Shown here piece by piece: positions 1-8,452 of a stretch of 64,000 nt of DNA. Positions within the stretch are counted from its first letter, which is position 1. Each line of letters starts with the position of its first letter. The position numbers were made by a program, and so were the translations under genes. The notes under the pieces are model-generated. The model did no database searches. It had not been told where the DNA came from and saw only the letters and a program-made list of their open reading frames with translations. Location: NCBI RefSeq assembly GCF_012584515.1, contig NZ_CP051461.1:3095501-3159500 (forward strand), read 5' to 3'. Source of the DNA: Polaromonas vacuolata. GTDB lineage: Bacteria > Pseudomonadota > Gammaproteobacteria > Burkholderiales > Burkholderiaceae_C.

Positions 1-1130
1 AAGCCCAGCACAACAGCGGGCAATAAGCCGCCGGTGAATAAGGCTGCAATTGAAATGCCGGTCACTGAACCTATGGTGATCAACACCAAACTAGGCGGCA
101 CGGTTTCGGTCTGCGCGCCAGTCGCCGCCAGCAACGCAACCAACTCACCCGGTTTTGCGCCGCGCTTTTTCATCTCCGGAAAAAGCGCCGGCGCAATCGC
201 CGCCATGTCAGCCGCTTTAGAGCCCGAAATACCCGAGACTAAATACATCGCACCTATCAGCACATAAGATAGGCCGCCGCGTACATGGCCCAGCAAACTC
301 GCCAGAAACGCAATCATGGCCCGCGCCATGCCAGTCATCTCAATTAACAGGCCAAGAAAAACAAACAGCGGCACGGCCAGCAAAATCAAATGCGACATGC
401 CCTCGTCCATGCGGCCGACTATCGCCGGCAAAGGTGTGCCGGTGCTCAGCGCTAAATAAGCAAAAGTCGCCAGTCCAAACGCAAACGCAATCGGTATGCC
501 AACAAAGACGCAAGCGCCCCCTAAACCGACAAAAAAAATCAATAAATTAAGCCGACCCAAATCGGCAAACAAAGGACTGGCCAACCAAAAGACCAAAGCA
601 ATAACTGTGACCAACACCACCGCTTGCAGCGACTGCGAAAAGTTACTCACACGCAATAGCCGCAGCGCGGCAAACACCGCCATCAGTGCAATACCCACCG
701 GCAAAGCCGCTGCGCGCCAAAGATTGGAAATCCCCAATGAAGGCGTCGTGATGGCGCGCTCATCGGCCGCGTATTCCCAAGCCGGCCAAGCCACCATCAA
801 AAGAAAAGACAGGCACGCGGCGACAGCGACCAGTTCCAGCAGCGCGCGTCGCTGCGGACCCGCCTTAGCGACTAAGGCCGTCATGCGCATGTGCTCGCCG
901 CGCCGCAAGGCGACAACAGAGCCCAGCATGGCCAGCCACAAAAACATAATCGAGGCCAACTCGTCCGACCACAGCAGCGGACTATGCAACCAATAACGCG
1001 AAACGACGCCAGCGAACAGCACGCCTATGTCGGCCAGCACCAATAACGCAACAGGTATTTCAACCAATCGGCCTAGCACCGCATCGAAGCCCCTTACCCA
1101 AGCCGGACCGACCGACCCAGTCAAGCCCAT
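1..1130 (-). CDS. Fused TRAP transporter permease DctQ-DctM (partial, C-terminus cut off by window start)
   Basis: This is my own translation of the minus strand; the frame stays open from an ATG at 1130 to the window edge, about 376 residues. Residues 20-165 read as the small DctQ subunit: four hydrophobic segments with a W-S-D-E-L patch at 54-58 and R-R-G-E-H at 76-80. From about residue 175 it reads as the large DctM subunit (V-P-L-F-V-F-L-G-L-L-I-E-M near 253-265, then S-G-I-S-G-S-K-A-A-D). Fused DctQM permeases are a known TRAP variant. Together with DctP, whose gene ends 17 bases upstream, it would import a carboxylate-type solute across the inner membrane using an ion gradient. The rest of DctM lies outside the window. 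The substrate cannot be told from sequence. Confidence 0.85.
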   Translation of the reverse strand, partial: MGLTGSVGPAWVRGFDAVLGRLVEIPVALLVLADIGVLFAGVVSRYWLHSPLLWSDELASIMFLWLAMLGSVVALRRGEHMRMTALVAKAGPQRRALLELVAVAACLSFLLMVAWPAWEYAADERAITTPSLGISNLWRAAALPVGIALMAVFAALRLLRVSNFSQSLQAVVLVTVIALVFWLASPLFADLGRLNLLIFFVGLGGACVFVGIPIAFAFGLATFAYLALSTGTPLPAIVGRMDEGMSHLILLAVPLFVFLGLLIEMTGMARAMIAFLASLLGHVRGGLSYVLIGAMYLVSGISGSKAADMAAIAPALFPEMKKRGAKPGELVALLAATGAQTETVPPSLVLITIGSVTGISIAALFTGGLLPAVVLG

Positions 1131-1147
1131 CCCATGCGGTGCGCCGC

Positions 1148-2164
1148 TCACGCGAGTTTGCCGGTGTATTTCTCCAGCAGCGCCCAAGGCGCTTCACCGA
1201 ATTTTTTATTCCAGTCAGCATAAAACCCAGCGCTGCGCAGCTTGCTGCGAAACAGCGCTGCGTCAGTGTTGTTAAACAGCATGCCCTTGGCTTTAAGACT
1301 CGCTTGCAGTCCGTCATTTAAGGCCAGCACATCGGCACGCTCTAACAAGCCCGCTGCATTGACGTTGCGGGTGACGATTTCTTGTAAGTCAGGCGGTAGT
1401 TTTTCAAACGATTTTTTATTGCCTAAAAACCAAAACCCATCCCACATGTGGTTGGTCACAGAGCAGTATTTTTGTACTTCATTAAGTTTGGCGGTTGAAA
1501 TAATAGCCAGTGGATTTTCTTGCGCATCGACGACTTTGGTTTGCAGCGATGAGTAAACCTCAGCAAAATTAATCGTCGCTGGTGAGGACTCAAAAGCCTT
1601 AAACATGGAGACCCAAAACGGACTAGGCGGAATACGAATTTTCATTCCCTTGAGGTCTTCCGGCGTATTGATTGGCTTGGTGCTGGTAGTGATTTGGCGG
1701 TAACCGTTATCCCAAATTTTTTCAAACGCAAACACCGAAGACGTAGCGGAAATTTCCTTGCGCACATGGGCGCCTAAGTCACCATCCATTGCCGCCCACA
1801 CTTGGCTGTAATCTTTAAAAGCAAAACCCACGCCGCTAATTTGCGCAGCCGGCACCAAGGTGCCCAAAATCAGCGGTGAGAGGGTGAAAAAATCCATGGC
1901 GCCAGAGCGCACTTGGGACAGCATATCGGTGTCATTACCAAGCTGATTATTCGGGTAGACCTGAAAATCAATTCGGCCCTTGGACTCGGCGTTGATCTTG
2001 GCGGCCATCTCAGCGGCGCGCGTATTCATGGGATGGGTGACTGGCAAGTTGTTGCCATACTTTAAGGTGAACTGTGCTTTTTGCGCAAAGGCAGAATGCA
2101 TGGCCAAAGTCGGCAAGCTAAGAGCAGAAGCGCTAGCGAGTAATTGACGGCGAGAAATTGTCAT
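1148..2164 (-). CDS. dctP: TRAP transporter solute-binding protein, DctP family
   Basis: A 338-residue periplasmic binding protein of the DctP type, the solute receptor for the adjacent fused DctQM permease. The start is placed at the ATG at 2164 because AGGAGA lies 7-8 bases upstream. The longer frame to 2215 adds 17 residues with no ribosome site and would bury the signal peptide. The N-terminus M-T-I-S-R-R-Q-L-L-A followed by a small hydrophobic stretch to A-F-A-Q looks like a twin-arginine signal. Length and body fit DctP proteins of about 330 residues, including R-I-P-P-S-P-F-W in the middle. With the ligase and thiolase genes upstream on the same strand, the cargo is plausibly an organic acid that is then activated to a CoA ester; this is inference. 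Confidence 0.88.
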   Translation of the reverse strand: MTISRRQLLASASALSLPTLAMHSAFAQKAQFTLKYGNNLPVTHPMNTRAAEMAAKINAESKGRIDFQVYPNNQLGNDTDMLSQVRSGAMDFFTLSPLILGTLVPAAQISGVGFAFKDYSQVWAAMDGDLGAHVRKEISATSSVFAFEKIWDNGYRQITTSTKPINTPEDLKGMKIRIPPSPFWVSMFKAFESSPATINFAEVYSSLQTKVVDAQENPLAIISTAKLNEVQKYCSVTNHMWDGFWFLGNKKSFEKLPPDLQEIVTRNVNAAGLLERADVLALNDGLQASLKAKGMLFNNTDAALFRSKLRSAGFYADWNKKFGEAPWALLEKYTGKLA

Positions 2165-2372
2165 ATGAAGTCTCCTGATTTTGTCTACGGTTGAATTACA
2201 AAACACCTCACTCAACTAAAAGCGTTTTTTAAAGCCGCCCTTAAGTCAATGTATTTATTTTTATTACGCTGCTAAGAAATTGTTTTTTTAAAAGTGAAGT
2301 GTGCTCTAAAAATCAGTTTTTTCATTCCGAAAAATCAATAAAGAAACTTTTTTTATCTTTTTAAAGACACTG

Positions 2373-3956
2373 CTAAATGGCTGATACATCGCGCAAATAC
2401 AAAGCGCGAATATCTTTTTTAACTAATTTTCCGTAAGCACTTTTGGGTAACTCATCCCAAAATACAATGTGACGCGGCAACTTGTAGCGCGCTAAACAGG
2501 TTTGCAAATGTGCCAGCACGGCGGCGCTGTTTGGTGCTGTGCCGCGCGCCACCAATACCGCCACACCGACCTCACCCCACTGTGCATCAGCAAGGCCAAA
2601 AACCGCAGCTTCTGCGATGCTGGGCAACTGCAACAAAGCGTCTTCAATCTCCAGCGGATAGACGTTGGAGCCGCCTGAGATATACATGTCTGAGCTGCGC
2701 CCAGTAATACTTATAAAACCGCGCGCATCCATCACACCCAAGTCACTGGTGTGAAACCAGCCACCACGAAACGCCGCTGCGGTGGCTTCAGGATTGTCCC
2801 AGTAGCCCGCAAAAACGGCCGGCCCACGGGTGCAGATTTCACCTTCTACGCCGACGGCTTGCGGCTGGCATTGCGCATCGAGAATCGCCACTTCCATGCC
2901 AGTTCGCGCGGTACCGCAACTGCCTACTGGCGCCTCGCCCGCATGCTCATCAGCGCGCAACACGGTGATGTTTCCGGTGACTTCACCGAGGCCAAAATAC
3001 TGCACCAACACCGGCCCAAAAGTCGCTAACGCGCGCTGTCTATCGGCTTGATACATGGGCGCTCCGGCATAGATCACATGTTTCAAACTGCTGTGATCAA
3101 AGTCATGCGCAGCCGGGTCTTGCGCCAAGCGTTTGAGTATGGTGGGCACGGTAAACATATTGCCCACGCGGTGTTTTTCAATCGCCGCAAATGCGGCTGC
3201 GCAATTGAGGCTCTCCGTTTCTAGCAGCACACTGGCCGCGCCGCGCGCCACATTAAGCAGCGCATGAATACCCGCCCCGTGGGACAGCGGCGCCAACACC
3301 AGCGAGCAATCATTTTGAGTCAAACCCGGCAGTAAATCGGCCAAATGATTAGTCACCACAAAAGCCAATTGCCCGTGCGTGAGGACGGCAGCTTTGGGCC
3401 TGCCAGTAGTGCCAGAAGTAAAAAAGAACCACAGCGGATGCTGCGACGTCACCTCAGCGGCAACAAAGCTTTCCCCGGCTTTTGACGCAATGACGGCATA
3501 GTCGTTTTGATCCGCCCACAACACTTCACGCAGTTGTGGCGCCTCAAGCTGTGCCAGCTCAACATGAGCGGCAAATATCGATTGCGAAAGCATCAATACT
3601 GCGCCGCTTGAGCGCGCAATAAAAGCCACTTCCGGCGGCGTCAAGCGGTAGTTCACCGGCACCCAAACTGCACCCAATTTAAACGCGACCCAAGCCGATT
3701 CAAACAGCGCCAAACCGTTAACCAACTGCACCAAAATACGGTCGCCGGGCTGCACGCCAAGGGTTTGAAAATGCCTTGCTAAGGCATCGACACGCGCATT
3801 AATTTGCGCCCATGTGTGACTGATTTCTCCCCGAATCAAGCCCGGCCGTGACGGATATTTGCGCGCTGTTTGGGTGAGTAAATTCCCCAGATTCATGACC
3901 CGATCCAAGCCTTGCGGCATACCGGCGAGCGTGAGTCCGGACATAAGCGTTGACAT
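2373..3956 (-). CDS. AMP-dependent acyl-CoA synthetase/ligase
   Basis: A 527-residue ANL-superfamily enzyme that should activate a carboxylic acid to an acyl-CoA through an acyl-adenylate in the cytoplasm. The nucleotide loop T-S-G-T-T-G-R-P-K lies at about 180-188. G-W-F-H-T-S-D-L-G and G-R-S-S-D-M-Y-I-S-G-G are the later core motifs, and the C-terminal catalytic lysine is in Y-G-K-L near 510. Its ATG shares one base with the TAA of the thiolase-like gene upstream (TAATG), so the two are likely translationally coupled. The substrate is unknown: it could be a medium-chain, aromatic or alicyclic acid, possibly one brought in by the TRAP transporter downstream. Length and motif order are normal. 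Confidence 0.9.
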   Translation of the reverse strand: MSTLMSGLTLAGMPQGLDRVMNLGNLLTQTARKYPSRPGLIRGEISHTWAQINARVDALARHFQTLGVQPGDRILVQLVNGLALFESAWVAFKLGAVWVPVNYRLTPPEVAFIARSSGAVLMLSQSIFAAHVELAQLEAPQLREVLWADQNDYAVIASKAGESFVAAEVTSQHPLWFFFTSGTTGRPKAAVLTHGQLAFVVTNHLADLLPGLTQNDCSLVLAPLSHGAGIHALLNVARGAASVLLETESLNCAAAFAAIEKHRVGNMFTVPTILKRLAQDPAAHDFDHSSLKHVIYAGAPMYQADRQRALATFGPVLVQYFGLGEVTGNITVLRADEHAGEAPVGSCGTARTGMEVAILDAQCQPQAVGVEGEICTRGPAVFAGYWDNPEATAAAFRGGWFHTSDLGVMDARGFISITGRSSDMYISGGSNVYPLEIEDALLQLPSIAEAAVFGLADAQWGEVGVAVLVARGTAPNSAAVLAHLQTCLARYKLPRHIVFWDELPKSAYGKLVKKDIRALYLRDVSAI

Positions 3957-5143
3957 TAACGCGAGCGTTCCAAAATACTGGTGTAGTTGGCCACCGCTAC
4001 GCCGCCCATATTAAAAACGCCAGCCAGTTGTGCATTCGCCAGCTGCATGTCGCCAGCCTCACCAACCAGTTGCATCGCCGCCATCACATGCTGGGACACA
4101 CCCGTCGCGCCAATCGGGTGACCTTTGGCTTTTAACCCGCCAGACAAATTAATCGGCAAGCGGCCACCGCGCTCGGTTTGGCCTTCGCGAATTAAGGCCG
4201 GCGCTTGACCGGGACCGGCCAGCCCCATGGCCTCGACTTCAAGTAACTCAGCAATGGTGAAACAGTCATGGGTCTCGACCAGCGATAAATCATCTAAGCT
4301 GCAACCGGCTTGAGCCAGCGCTTTTTTCCAAGCTAGTTGCGCGCCTTCCAACTTTAAAATATCGCGCCGCGAAACGGGTAAAAAATCATTGACTTGTTGG
4401 GCTGCGCGAAAGCGCACAGCGCGTTTGAAACTGCCGGCCAAAAGCGCGCTGTCGCTGCACAAAATCATGGCGCTAGCACCATCGGTAATCATGGAGCAAT
4501 CCGTGCGGCGCAAGGGGCCGGCAACTAACGGATTTTTCTCGCTCACGGTATTGCAAAAATCAAAGCCCAAGTCACGCCGCACATGGGCGTAAGGGTTGGC
4601 CATGGCATTGTGATGATTCTTGGCCGAGAGCCGGGCGAGCGCGTCACTGGCGTCGCCATAGACATCAAAATACTGCTGTGCAATATTGCCAAAAACGCCA
4701 GCAAAACCGGCGCTTGAAGTTTCTTCTTTAACGTATGAACACTTGAGCAGCACGTCTCCCACTTCGGCAGTGGGCAAACCATTCATGCGCTCAAAGCCAA
4801 TTACCAACACCAGCTTAGACGCCCCAGAACGTATCGATTGCATGCCGGTATAAATCGCCGCTGAGCCGGTAGCGCAAGCGTTTTCTACGCGCAGCGAAGG
4901 CTTAAAGCGTAGACCGGGTTGGGCGTTAATCGCCAGCGATGAGGGAAAGTCTTGATTTACAAAGCCGCCGTTAAAAGTACCTACTACGACCGAGTCGATC
5001 TGCTCTGCGTCTAAGCCAGCATCGGCCAGTGCGGCGGCGACTGCCTCTGCCACCAAAGTCTCGCTATCAATCGCGTCGTATTTACCAAACTTTGAATGTG
5101 ACCAGCCGACGATGTGAACCGGTGGTAGTTGAAAAGCGGACAT
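3956..5143 (-). CDS. Thiolase-family acetyl-CoA acetyltransferase (SCP-x/lipid-transfer type)
   Basis: A 395-residue thiolase-fold protein. The acyl-accepting cysteine is in E-N-A-C-A-T-G at about residue 90. The H-D-C-F motif lies near 292-295, and the G-H-P-I-G-A-T-G loop with its active histidine is at about 342. The HDCF form in place of NEAF, together with the truncated first part, places it in the SCP-x-like group often annotated as acetyl-CoA acetyltransferase. That group acts in degradation of branched or sterol-like acyl chains, though many members are uncharacterised. AGGAA precedes the ATG by 6 bases. It overlaps the ligase gene by one base and is divergent from an SDR gene, so it probably heads the operon thiolase-ligase and possibly dctP-dctQM. 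Confidence 0.85.
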   Translation of the reverse strand: MSAFQLPPVHIVGWSHSKFGKYDAIDSETLVAEAVAAALADAGLDAEQIDSVVVGTFNGGFVNQDFPSSLAINAQPGLRFKPSLRVENACATGSAAIYTGMQSIRSGASKLVLVIGFERMNGLPTAEVGDVLLKCSYVKEETSSAGFAGVFGNIAQQYFDVYGDASDALARLSAKNHHNAMANPYAHVRRDLGFDFCNTVSEKNPLVAGPLRRTDCSMITDGASAMILCSDSALLAGSFKRAVRFRAAQQVNDFLPVSRRDILKLEGAQLAWKKALAQAGCSLDDLSLVETHDCFTIAELLEVEAMGLAGPGQAPALIREGQTERGGRLPINLSGGLKAKGHPIGATGVSQHVMAAMQLVGEAGDMQLANAQLAGVFNMGGVAVANYTSILERSR

Positions 5144-5184
5144 CTGGATTCCTGAACATCAAAAAAAATGTAATGAAAAATACA

Positions 5185-5194
5185 ATGTATACAT
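5185..5194. promoter_or_regulatory. Perfect 10-bp palindrome ATGTATACAT between divergent genes
   Basis: The sequence ATGTATACAT is a perfect palindrome in the 156-base gap between the thiolase-like gene (minus) and the SDR gene (plus). It lies about 42 bases before the thiolase start codon. Sites centred on GTATAC are common for FadR-subfamily GntR repressors, so an operator controlling both arms is plausible. No regulator gene is adjacent, so the assignment is an inference from symmetry and position only. Confidence 0.4.
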
Positions 5195-5299
5195 ACTAAT
5201 TCACGTTCAATCGTCAAACCATAGTGCAAAACCCCTGCTCCCGCGCAGTGCGCTATCAGTTATAAATAACGCACATTTTTTATTTTCAGGAGTCATGGT

Positions 5300-6091
5300 T
5301 TGACAACACACTCTTCAAAGCCAGTCGCCGTCATTACCGGTGGCGCGCGCGGCATAGGTTTGGCAATCGGCAAATGGTTTCTGGCCAACGGTTACTGTAT
5401 TGCGCTGCTAGACATAGACCAGCAGACACTGAGTAAAACCGAGGCAGCACTCGCACTTAAAGAAGAAGTTTTGTGTCTTCACTGCGACGTCTCTAAGCCC
5501 GAACAAGTCGATGCCGCCGTCGCACAGATTGACGCAAAATACGGCCGCATTGATGCGCTGATTAACAACGCTGGCGTGGCCGTGTTCAAACCGATTGGTC
5601 AGACCACTTTTGCCGAATGGCGTCACGTGCTCTCAACCAATCTCGATGGTACTTTTTTATGCAGCCAAGCCTGCGTGCCGCTGATGCTAAAAGGCAAAGG
5701 CGGCAGCATTGTCAATATTGCCTCGATCTCCGGTTTGCGCGCCAGCACGCTGCGCGTGGCCTATGGCACAAGCAAGGCAGCTTTGATTCAACTGACCAAG
5801 CAGCAGGCAGTGGAATTAGGCTCAGTAGGCATTCGGGTAAACGTGATTGCGCCCGGCCCAGTCGACACCGACATGGCAAAACTAGTGCATAGCGTGGCGA
5901 TACGCTCGGACTACTACGACACGATTCCTCTGAACCGCTACGGCACGACCGAAGAGATCGCTCAGGTCGCGGGCTTTTTGTGCAGCGCAGCAGCCAGCTA
6001 TGTGAATGGCCAAGTGCTGGCGGTTGATGGCGGATTTGAAGCGACAGGCGTGGGCCTGCCGACGTTGCGCCGGGATGCTAATGCGGCTTGA
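5300..6091 (+). CDS. SDR-family NAD(P)-dependent oxidoreductase
   Basis: A 263-residue classical short-chain dehydrogenase. The cofactor loop T-G-G-A-R-G-I-G is at 13-20, N-N-A-G at 89-92, a catalytic serine near 142, and Y-G-T-S-K with Y155 and K159. Aspartate at the end of the second beta strand (L-L-D-I-D) suggests NAD preference. The start is a TTG at 5300, with AGGAG ending 8 bases before it. The nearby ATG at 5295 is followed by a stop after one codon, so it cannot start this protein. The gene diverges from the thiolase/ligase genes and could supply a 3-hydroxyacyl or alcohol dehydrogenase step for the same substrate. FabG-like activity is the alternative. Confidence 0.87.
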   Translation: MTTHSSKPVAVITGGARGIGLAIGKWFLANGYCIALLDIDQQTLSKTEAALALKEEVLCLHCDVSKPEQVDAAVAQIDAKYGRIDALINNAGVAVFKPIGQTTFAEWRHVLSTNLDGTFLCSQACVPLMLKGKGGSIVNIASISGLRASTLRVAYGTSKAALIQLTKQQAVELGSVGIRVNVIAPGPVDTDMAKLVHSVAIRSDYYDTIPLNRYGTTEEIAQVAGFLCSAAASYVNGQVLAVDGGFEATGVGLPTLRRDANAA

Positions 6092-6215
6092 GTTGTGCTT
6101 TTGCCAAGCTTGCACACCGCTAGCCAGACGACCAAGTCCAGCATAAGAGCGCGAACACACCCGTAGCCGCCAACGCCAATGCGGCTAAAAACTACGCTTT
6201 TCTTGTTAACGCTTG

Positions 6216-6225
6216 TTAGCGCTAA
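6216..6225. promoter_or_regulatory. Palindrome TTAGCGCTAA upstream of bioA
   Basis: A perfect 10-bp palindrome lies in the 292-base gap before bioA, about 160 bases upstream of its start codon. GCGCTAA recurs once more in the gap, near 6279. It does not resemble the enterobacterial BirA operator. It may be an operator or part of a structured leader; I cannot assign a protein to it. Confidence 0.25.
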
Positions 6226-6383
6226 TAGCCTCGGCTTTTCTGGATTTGGATTTTTGCGCTACAAAAGCAAGTGTGGGCGCTAAGCTGTGCGCCATAATCG
6301 CCTGCTTGACGACTTAACGTCTCAAAAATATCCACTTCCCTGTCAGCGCTCTTGTTTTGCGAGGCTGACCATCAAAAGCTAGC

Positions 6384-7706
6384 ATGAAGTCCTCCCTCTC
6401 AGCACGCAGCGTGCAAAGCGTCTGGCACCCCTGCACCCAGATGAAACGCCACGAAGACGCCGCGCCAATAGCGATTGCCCGCGCCAACGGCCCTTGGCTT
6501 TACGCAGATGACGGCCAACGCTATCTCGATGGTGTGAGTTCTTGGTGGGTCAATTTGTTTGGCCATTGCCACCCCCACATCACGGCCGCATTGACGGATC
6601 AACTCTCGCGCCTAGACCATGTGATGCTGGCCGGCTTCACCCATGCACCGGTGGTTGAATTGTCTGAGCGCTTGGCCAAACTCACCGGTTTAGGTCATGC
6701 GTTTTATGCCAGCGACGGTGCTTCAGCGACCGAAATTGCACTGAAAATGAGTGCGCATTTTTGGCGCAATAGCGGACGGCCAGAAAAATCGCATTTCGTC
6801 GGCTTGGCTGGCGGCTATCACGGCGAGACGGTGGGTGCGTTAGCGGTCACCGATGTGCCGCTGTTTCGCCAAGCCTATGCACCGCTGGTGCGACTAGCCG
6901 CTACCGTGCCCAACCCAGACGCTAGGCAAGCACTGGGCGGCGAGACGGGCAAAGATGTCGCCATTCGCAGCGCGGCGCAACTTGAAGTCTGGCTGGCCGA
7001 GCACCACGCGCAAACTGCTGCATTAATTCTTGAGCCCTTGGTGCAGTGCGCCGCCGGCATGGCGATGCACGACCCCGAATATTTGCGCCTAGCACGCGCA
7101 CTCTGCACGCGCTATGAAGTGCATTTAATCGTCGATGAAATCGCTACCGGCTTTGGCCGCACGGGCAGCATGTTTGCGCACCAGCAAGCCGGCATATTGC
7201 CAGACTTTATCTGTCTGTCCAAAGGTTTGACCGGCGGCACCTTGCCGCTGTCGGCGGTACTGACAACCGACACCGTCTACCAAGCTTTTTATGACGACGA
7301 GATGGCGCGTGGATTTTTGCATTCGCATTCCTACACCGGTAACCCACTGGCCTGCCGTGCGGCGCTGGCCACGCTGGAGTTGTTTGATCTGCAAGACACG
7401 CTGACACAAAACCTGACACTGGCTAAAAATATTAGCCAAGCTTTTGCGCCACTGACGGCTCACTCCAGTGTGCGCAATGCAAGGCAGAGCGGCATGATTT
7501 GGGCTTGGGACATAGACAGCGAAAGGCAGGATTTCTCGCGCCGCTTTCACGCCCACGCATTGGCCAACGGCGTACTGCTAAGGCCCATCGGCAAAACGCT
7601 TTACGCCATGCCGCCGTACTTACTCGATGAAGAAGCCATCGATTGCTTAGCCAACGGCGCATTAGCAGCGCTAAACACCACCTTAACGGAAGAGGCAAAA
7701 ACATGA
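6384..7706 (+). CDS. bioA: Adenosylmethionine-8-amino-7-oxononanoate aminotransferase
   Basis: A 440-residue class III aminotransferase of biotin synthesis. It converts 8-amino-7-oxononanoate (KAPA) to 7,8-diaminononanoate with S-adenosylmethionine as amino donor and PLP as cofactor. The N-terminal W-H-P-C-T-Q-M and D-G-V-S-S-W-W are hallmarks of BioA. The PLP-contacting aspartate is D251 in V-D-E-I-A-T-G-F-G-R-T-G, and the Schiff-base lysine is K280 in L-S-K-G-L-T-G-G. It is first of four biotin genes in the order bioA-bioD-bioF-bioB, and its stop overlaps the bioD start (ATGA). Length is normal. Confidence 0.95.
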   Translation: MKSSLSARSVQSVWHPCTQMKRHEDAAPIAIARANGPWLYADDGQRYLDGVSSWWVNLFGHCHPHITAALTDQLSRLDHVMLAGFTHAPVVELSERLAKLTGLGHAFYASDGASATEIALKMSAHFWRNSGRPEKSHFVGLAGGYHGETVGALAVTDVPLFRQAYAPLVRLAATVPNPDARQALGGETGKDVAIRSAAQLEVWLAEHHAQTAALILEPLVQCAAGMAMHDPEYLRLARALCTRYEVHLIVDEIATGFGRTGSMFAHQQAGILPDFICLSKGLTGGTLPLSAVLTTDTVYQAFYDDEMARGFLHSHSYTGNPLACRAALATLELFDLQDTLTQNLTLAKNISQAFAPLTAHSSVRNARQSGMIWAWDIDSERQDFSRRFHAHALANGVLLRPIGKTLYAMPPYLLDEEAIDCLANGALAALNTTLTEEAKT

Positions 7707-8407
7707 TCGCCTGCTTTGTCACCGGCACCGATACCGGTGTCGGCAAAACCTTGGTCAGCACCGCCTTGCTGCACGCGTTAGCCCAACATCACAGCCGCGT
7801 AGTGGGCATGAAACCAATTGCCGCTGGTGGCGAGGAAATCGACGGTTGCTGGACTAACCAAGACTCGGTTTTGCTACGCAGCGCAGCAACCATAAAAGTG
7901 CCGCCCGAGTTAGACAACCCCTATCTTTTGCCCGAACCGCTGTCGCCGCATATCGCCGCCGCGCGCGCCGGCGTGGTCATTAGCATCACGCATTTGCTGG
8001 ACTGTTTCTTAGCGCTAACTGAGCGCGCTGACGCCGTGGTGGTAGAAGGCGCTGGCGGCTTTCATGTGCCGCTGTCAACAGAACTGACCGGTGCCGATTT
8101 AGCGCAAGCCTTGGGTCTGCCGGTGGTGTTAGTCGTTGGCTTGCGGCTAGGCTGCTTGAACCACGCAGCTTTGACCGCAGAGGCGATTCATGCGGCCGGT
8201 TTAAAACTCGCAGGCTGGGTCGTTAACCGAATAGATCCACACATGCCCGCTCAAGAAGAAAACATCGCCTGGCTGCAAGGCCGACTGAAAGCGCCCATGC
8301 TGGCAGACATTGCCTATCAAACAACGCTGGACGCCAAGCAAGTGCGGTTTAACTTACCGCCGGCTTGGACGCTAGGCGGCGCAAATCCGGCCGCCACGGC
8401 GATTTAG
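7703..8407 (+). CDS. bioD: Dethiobiotin synthetase
   Basis: A 234-residue ATP-dependent ligase closing the ureido ring of dethiobiotin from 7,8-diaminononanoate and CO2. The P-loop G-T-D-T-G-V-G-K-T is at residues 8-16, and V-V-E-G-A-G-G occurs in the middle as in the family. The start at 7703 was chosen because it puts the P-loop at the usual distance from the N-terminus. GGAAGAGG precedes it, and it overlaps the bioA stop by 4 bases. A longer frame from 7643 is only an upstream extension inside bioA. Confidence 0.94.
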   Translation: MIACFVTGTDTGVGKTLVSTALLHALAQHHSRVVGMKPIAAGGEEIDGCWTNQDSVLLRSAATIKVPPELDNPYLLPEPLSPHIAAARAGVVISITHLLDCFLALTERADAVVVEGAGGFHVPLSTELTGADLAQALGLPVVLVVGLRLGCLNHAALTAEAIHAAGLKLAGWVVNRIDPHMPAQEENIAWLQGRLKAPMLADIAYQTTLDAKQVRFNLPPAWTLGGANPAATAI

Positions 8408-8452
8408 TCTGGTGCAACAAATTAGCGCAGAAAAACCTCTCAAAGGCAAAAA

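Noticed and set aside
496-996. Open plus-strand frame of 166 residues at the window start
   Set aside because: It is antisense to the DctQM reading frame, which shows clear TRAP permease motifs; the plus-strand product has no family features.
6092-6383. BirA operator upstream of bioA
   Set aside because: No TTGTAAACC-type half sites with the right spacing were seen; only an unrelated 10-bp palindrome.
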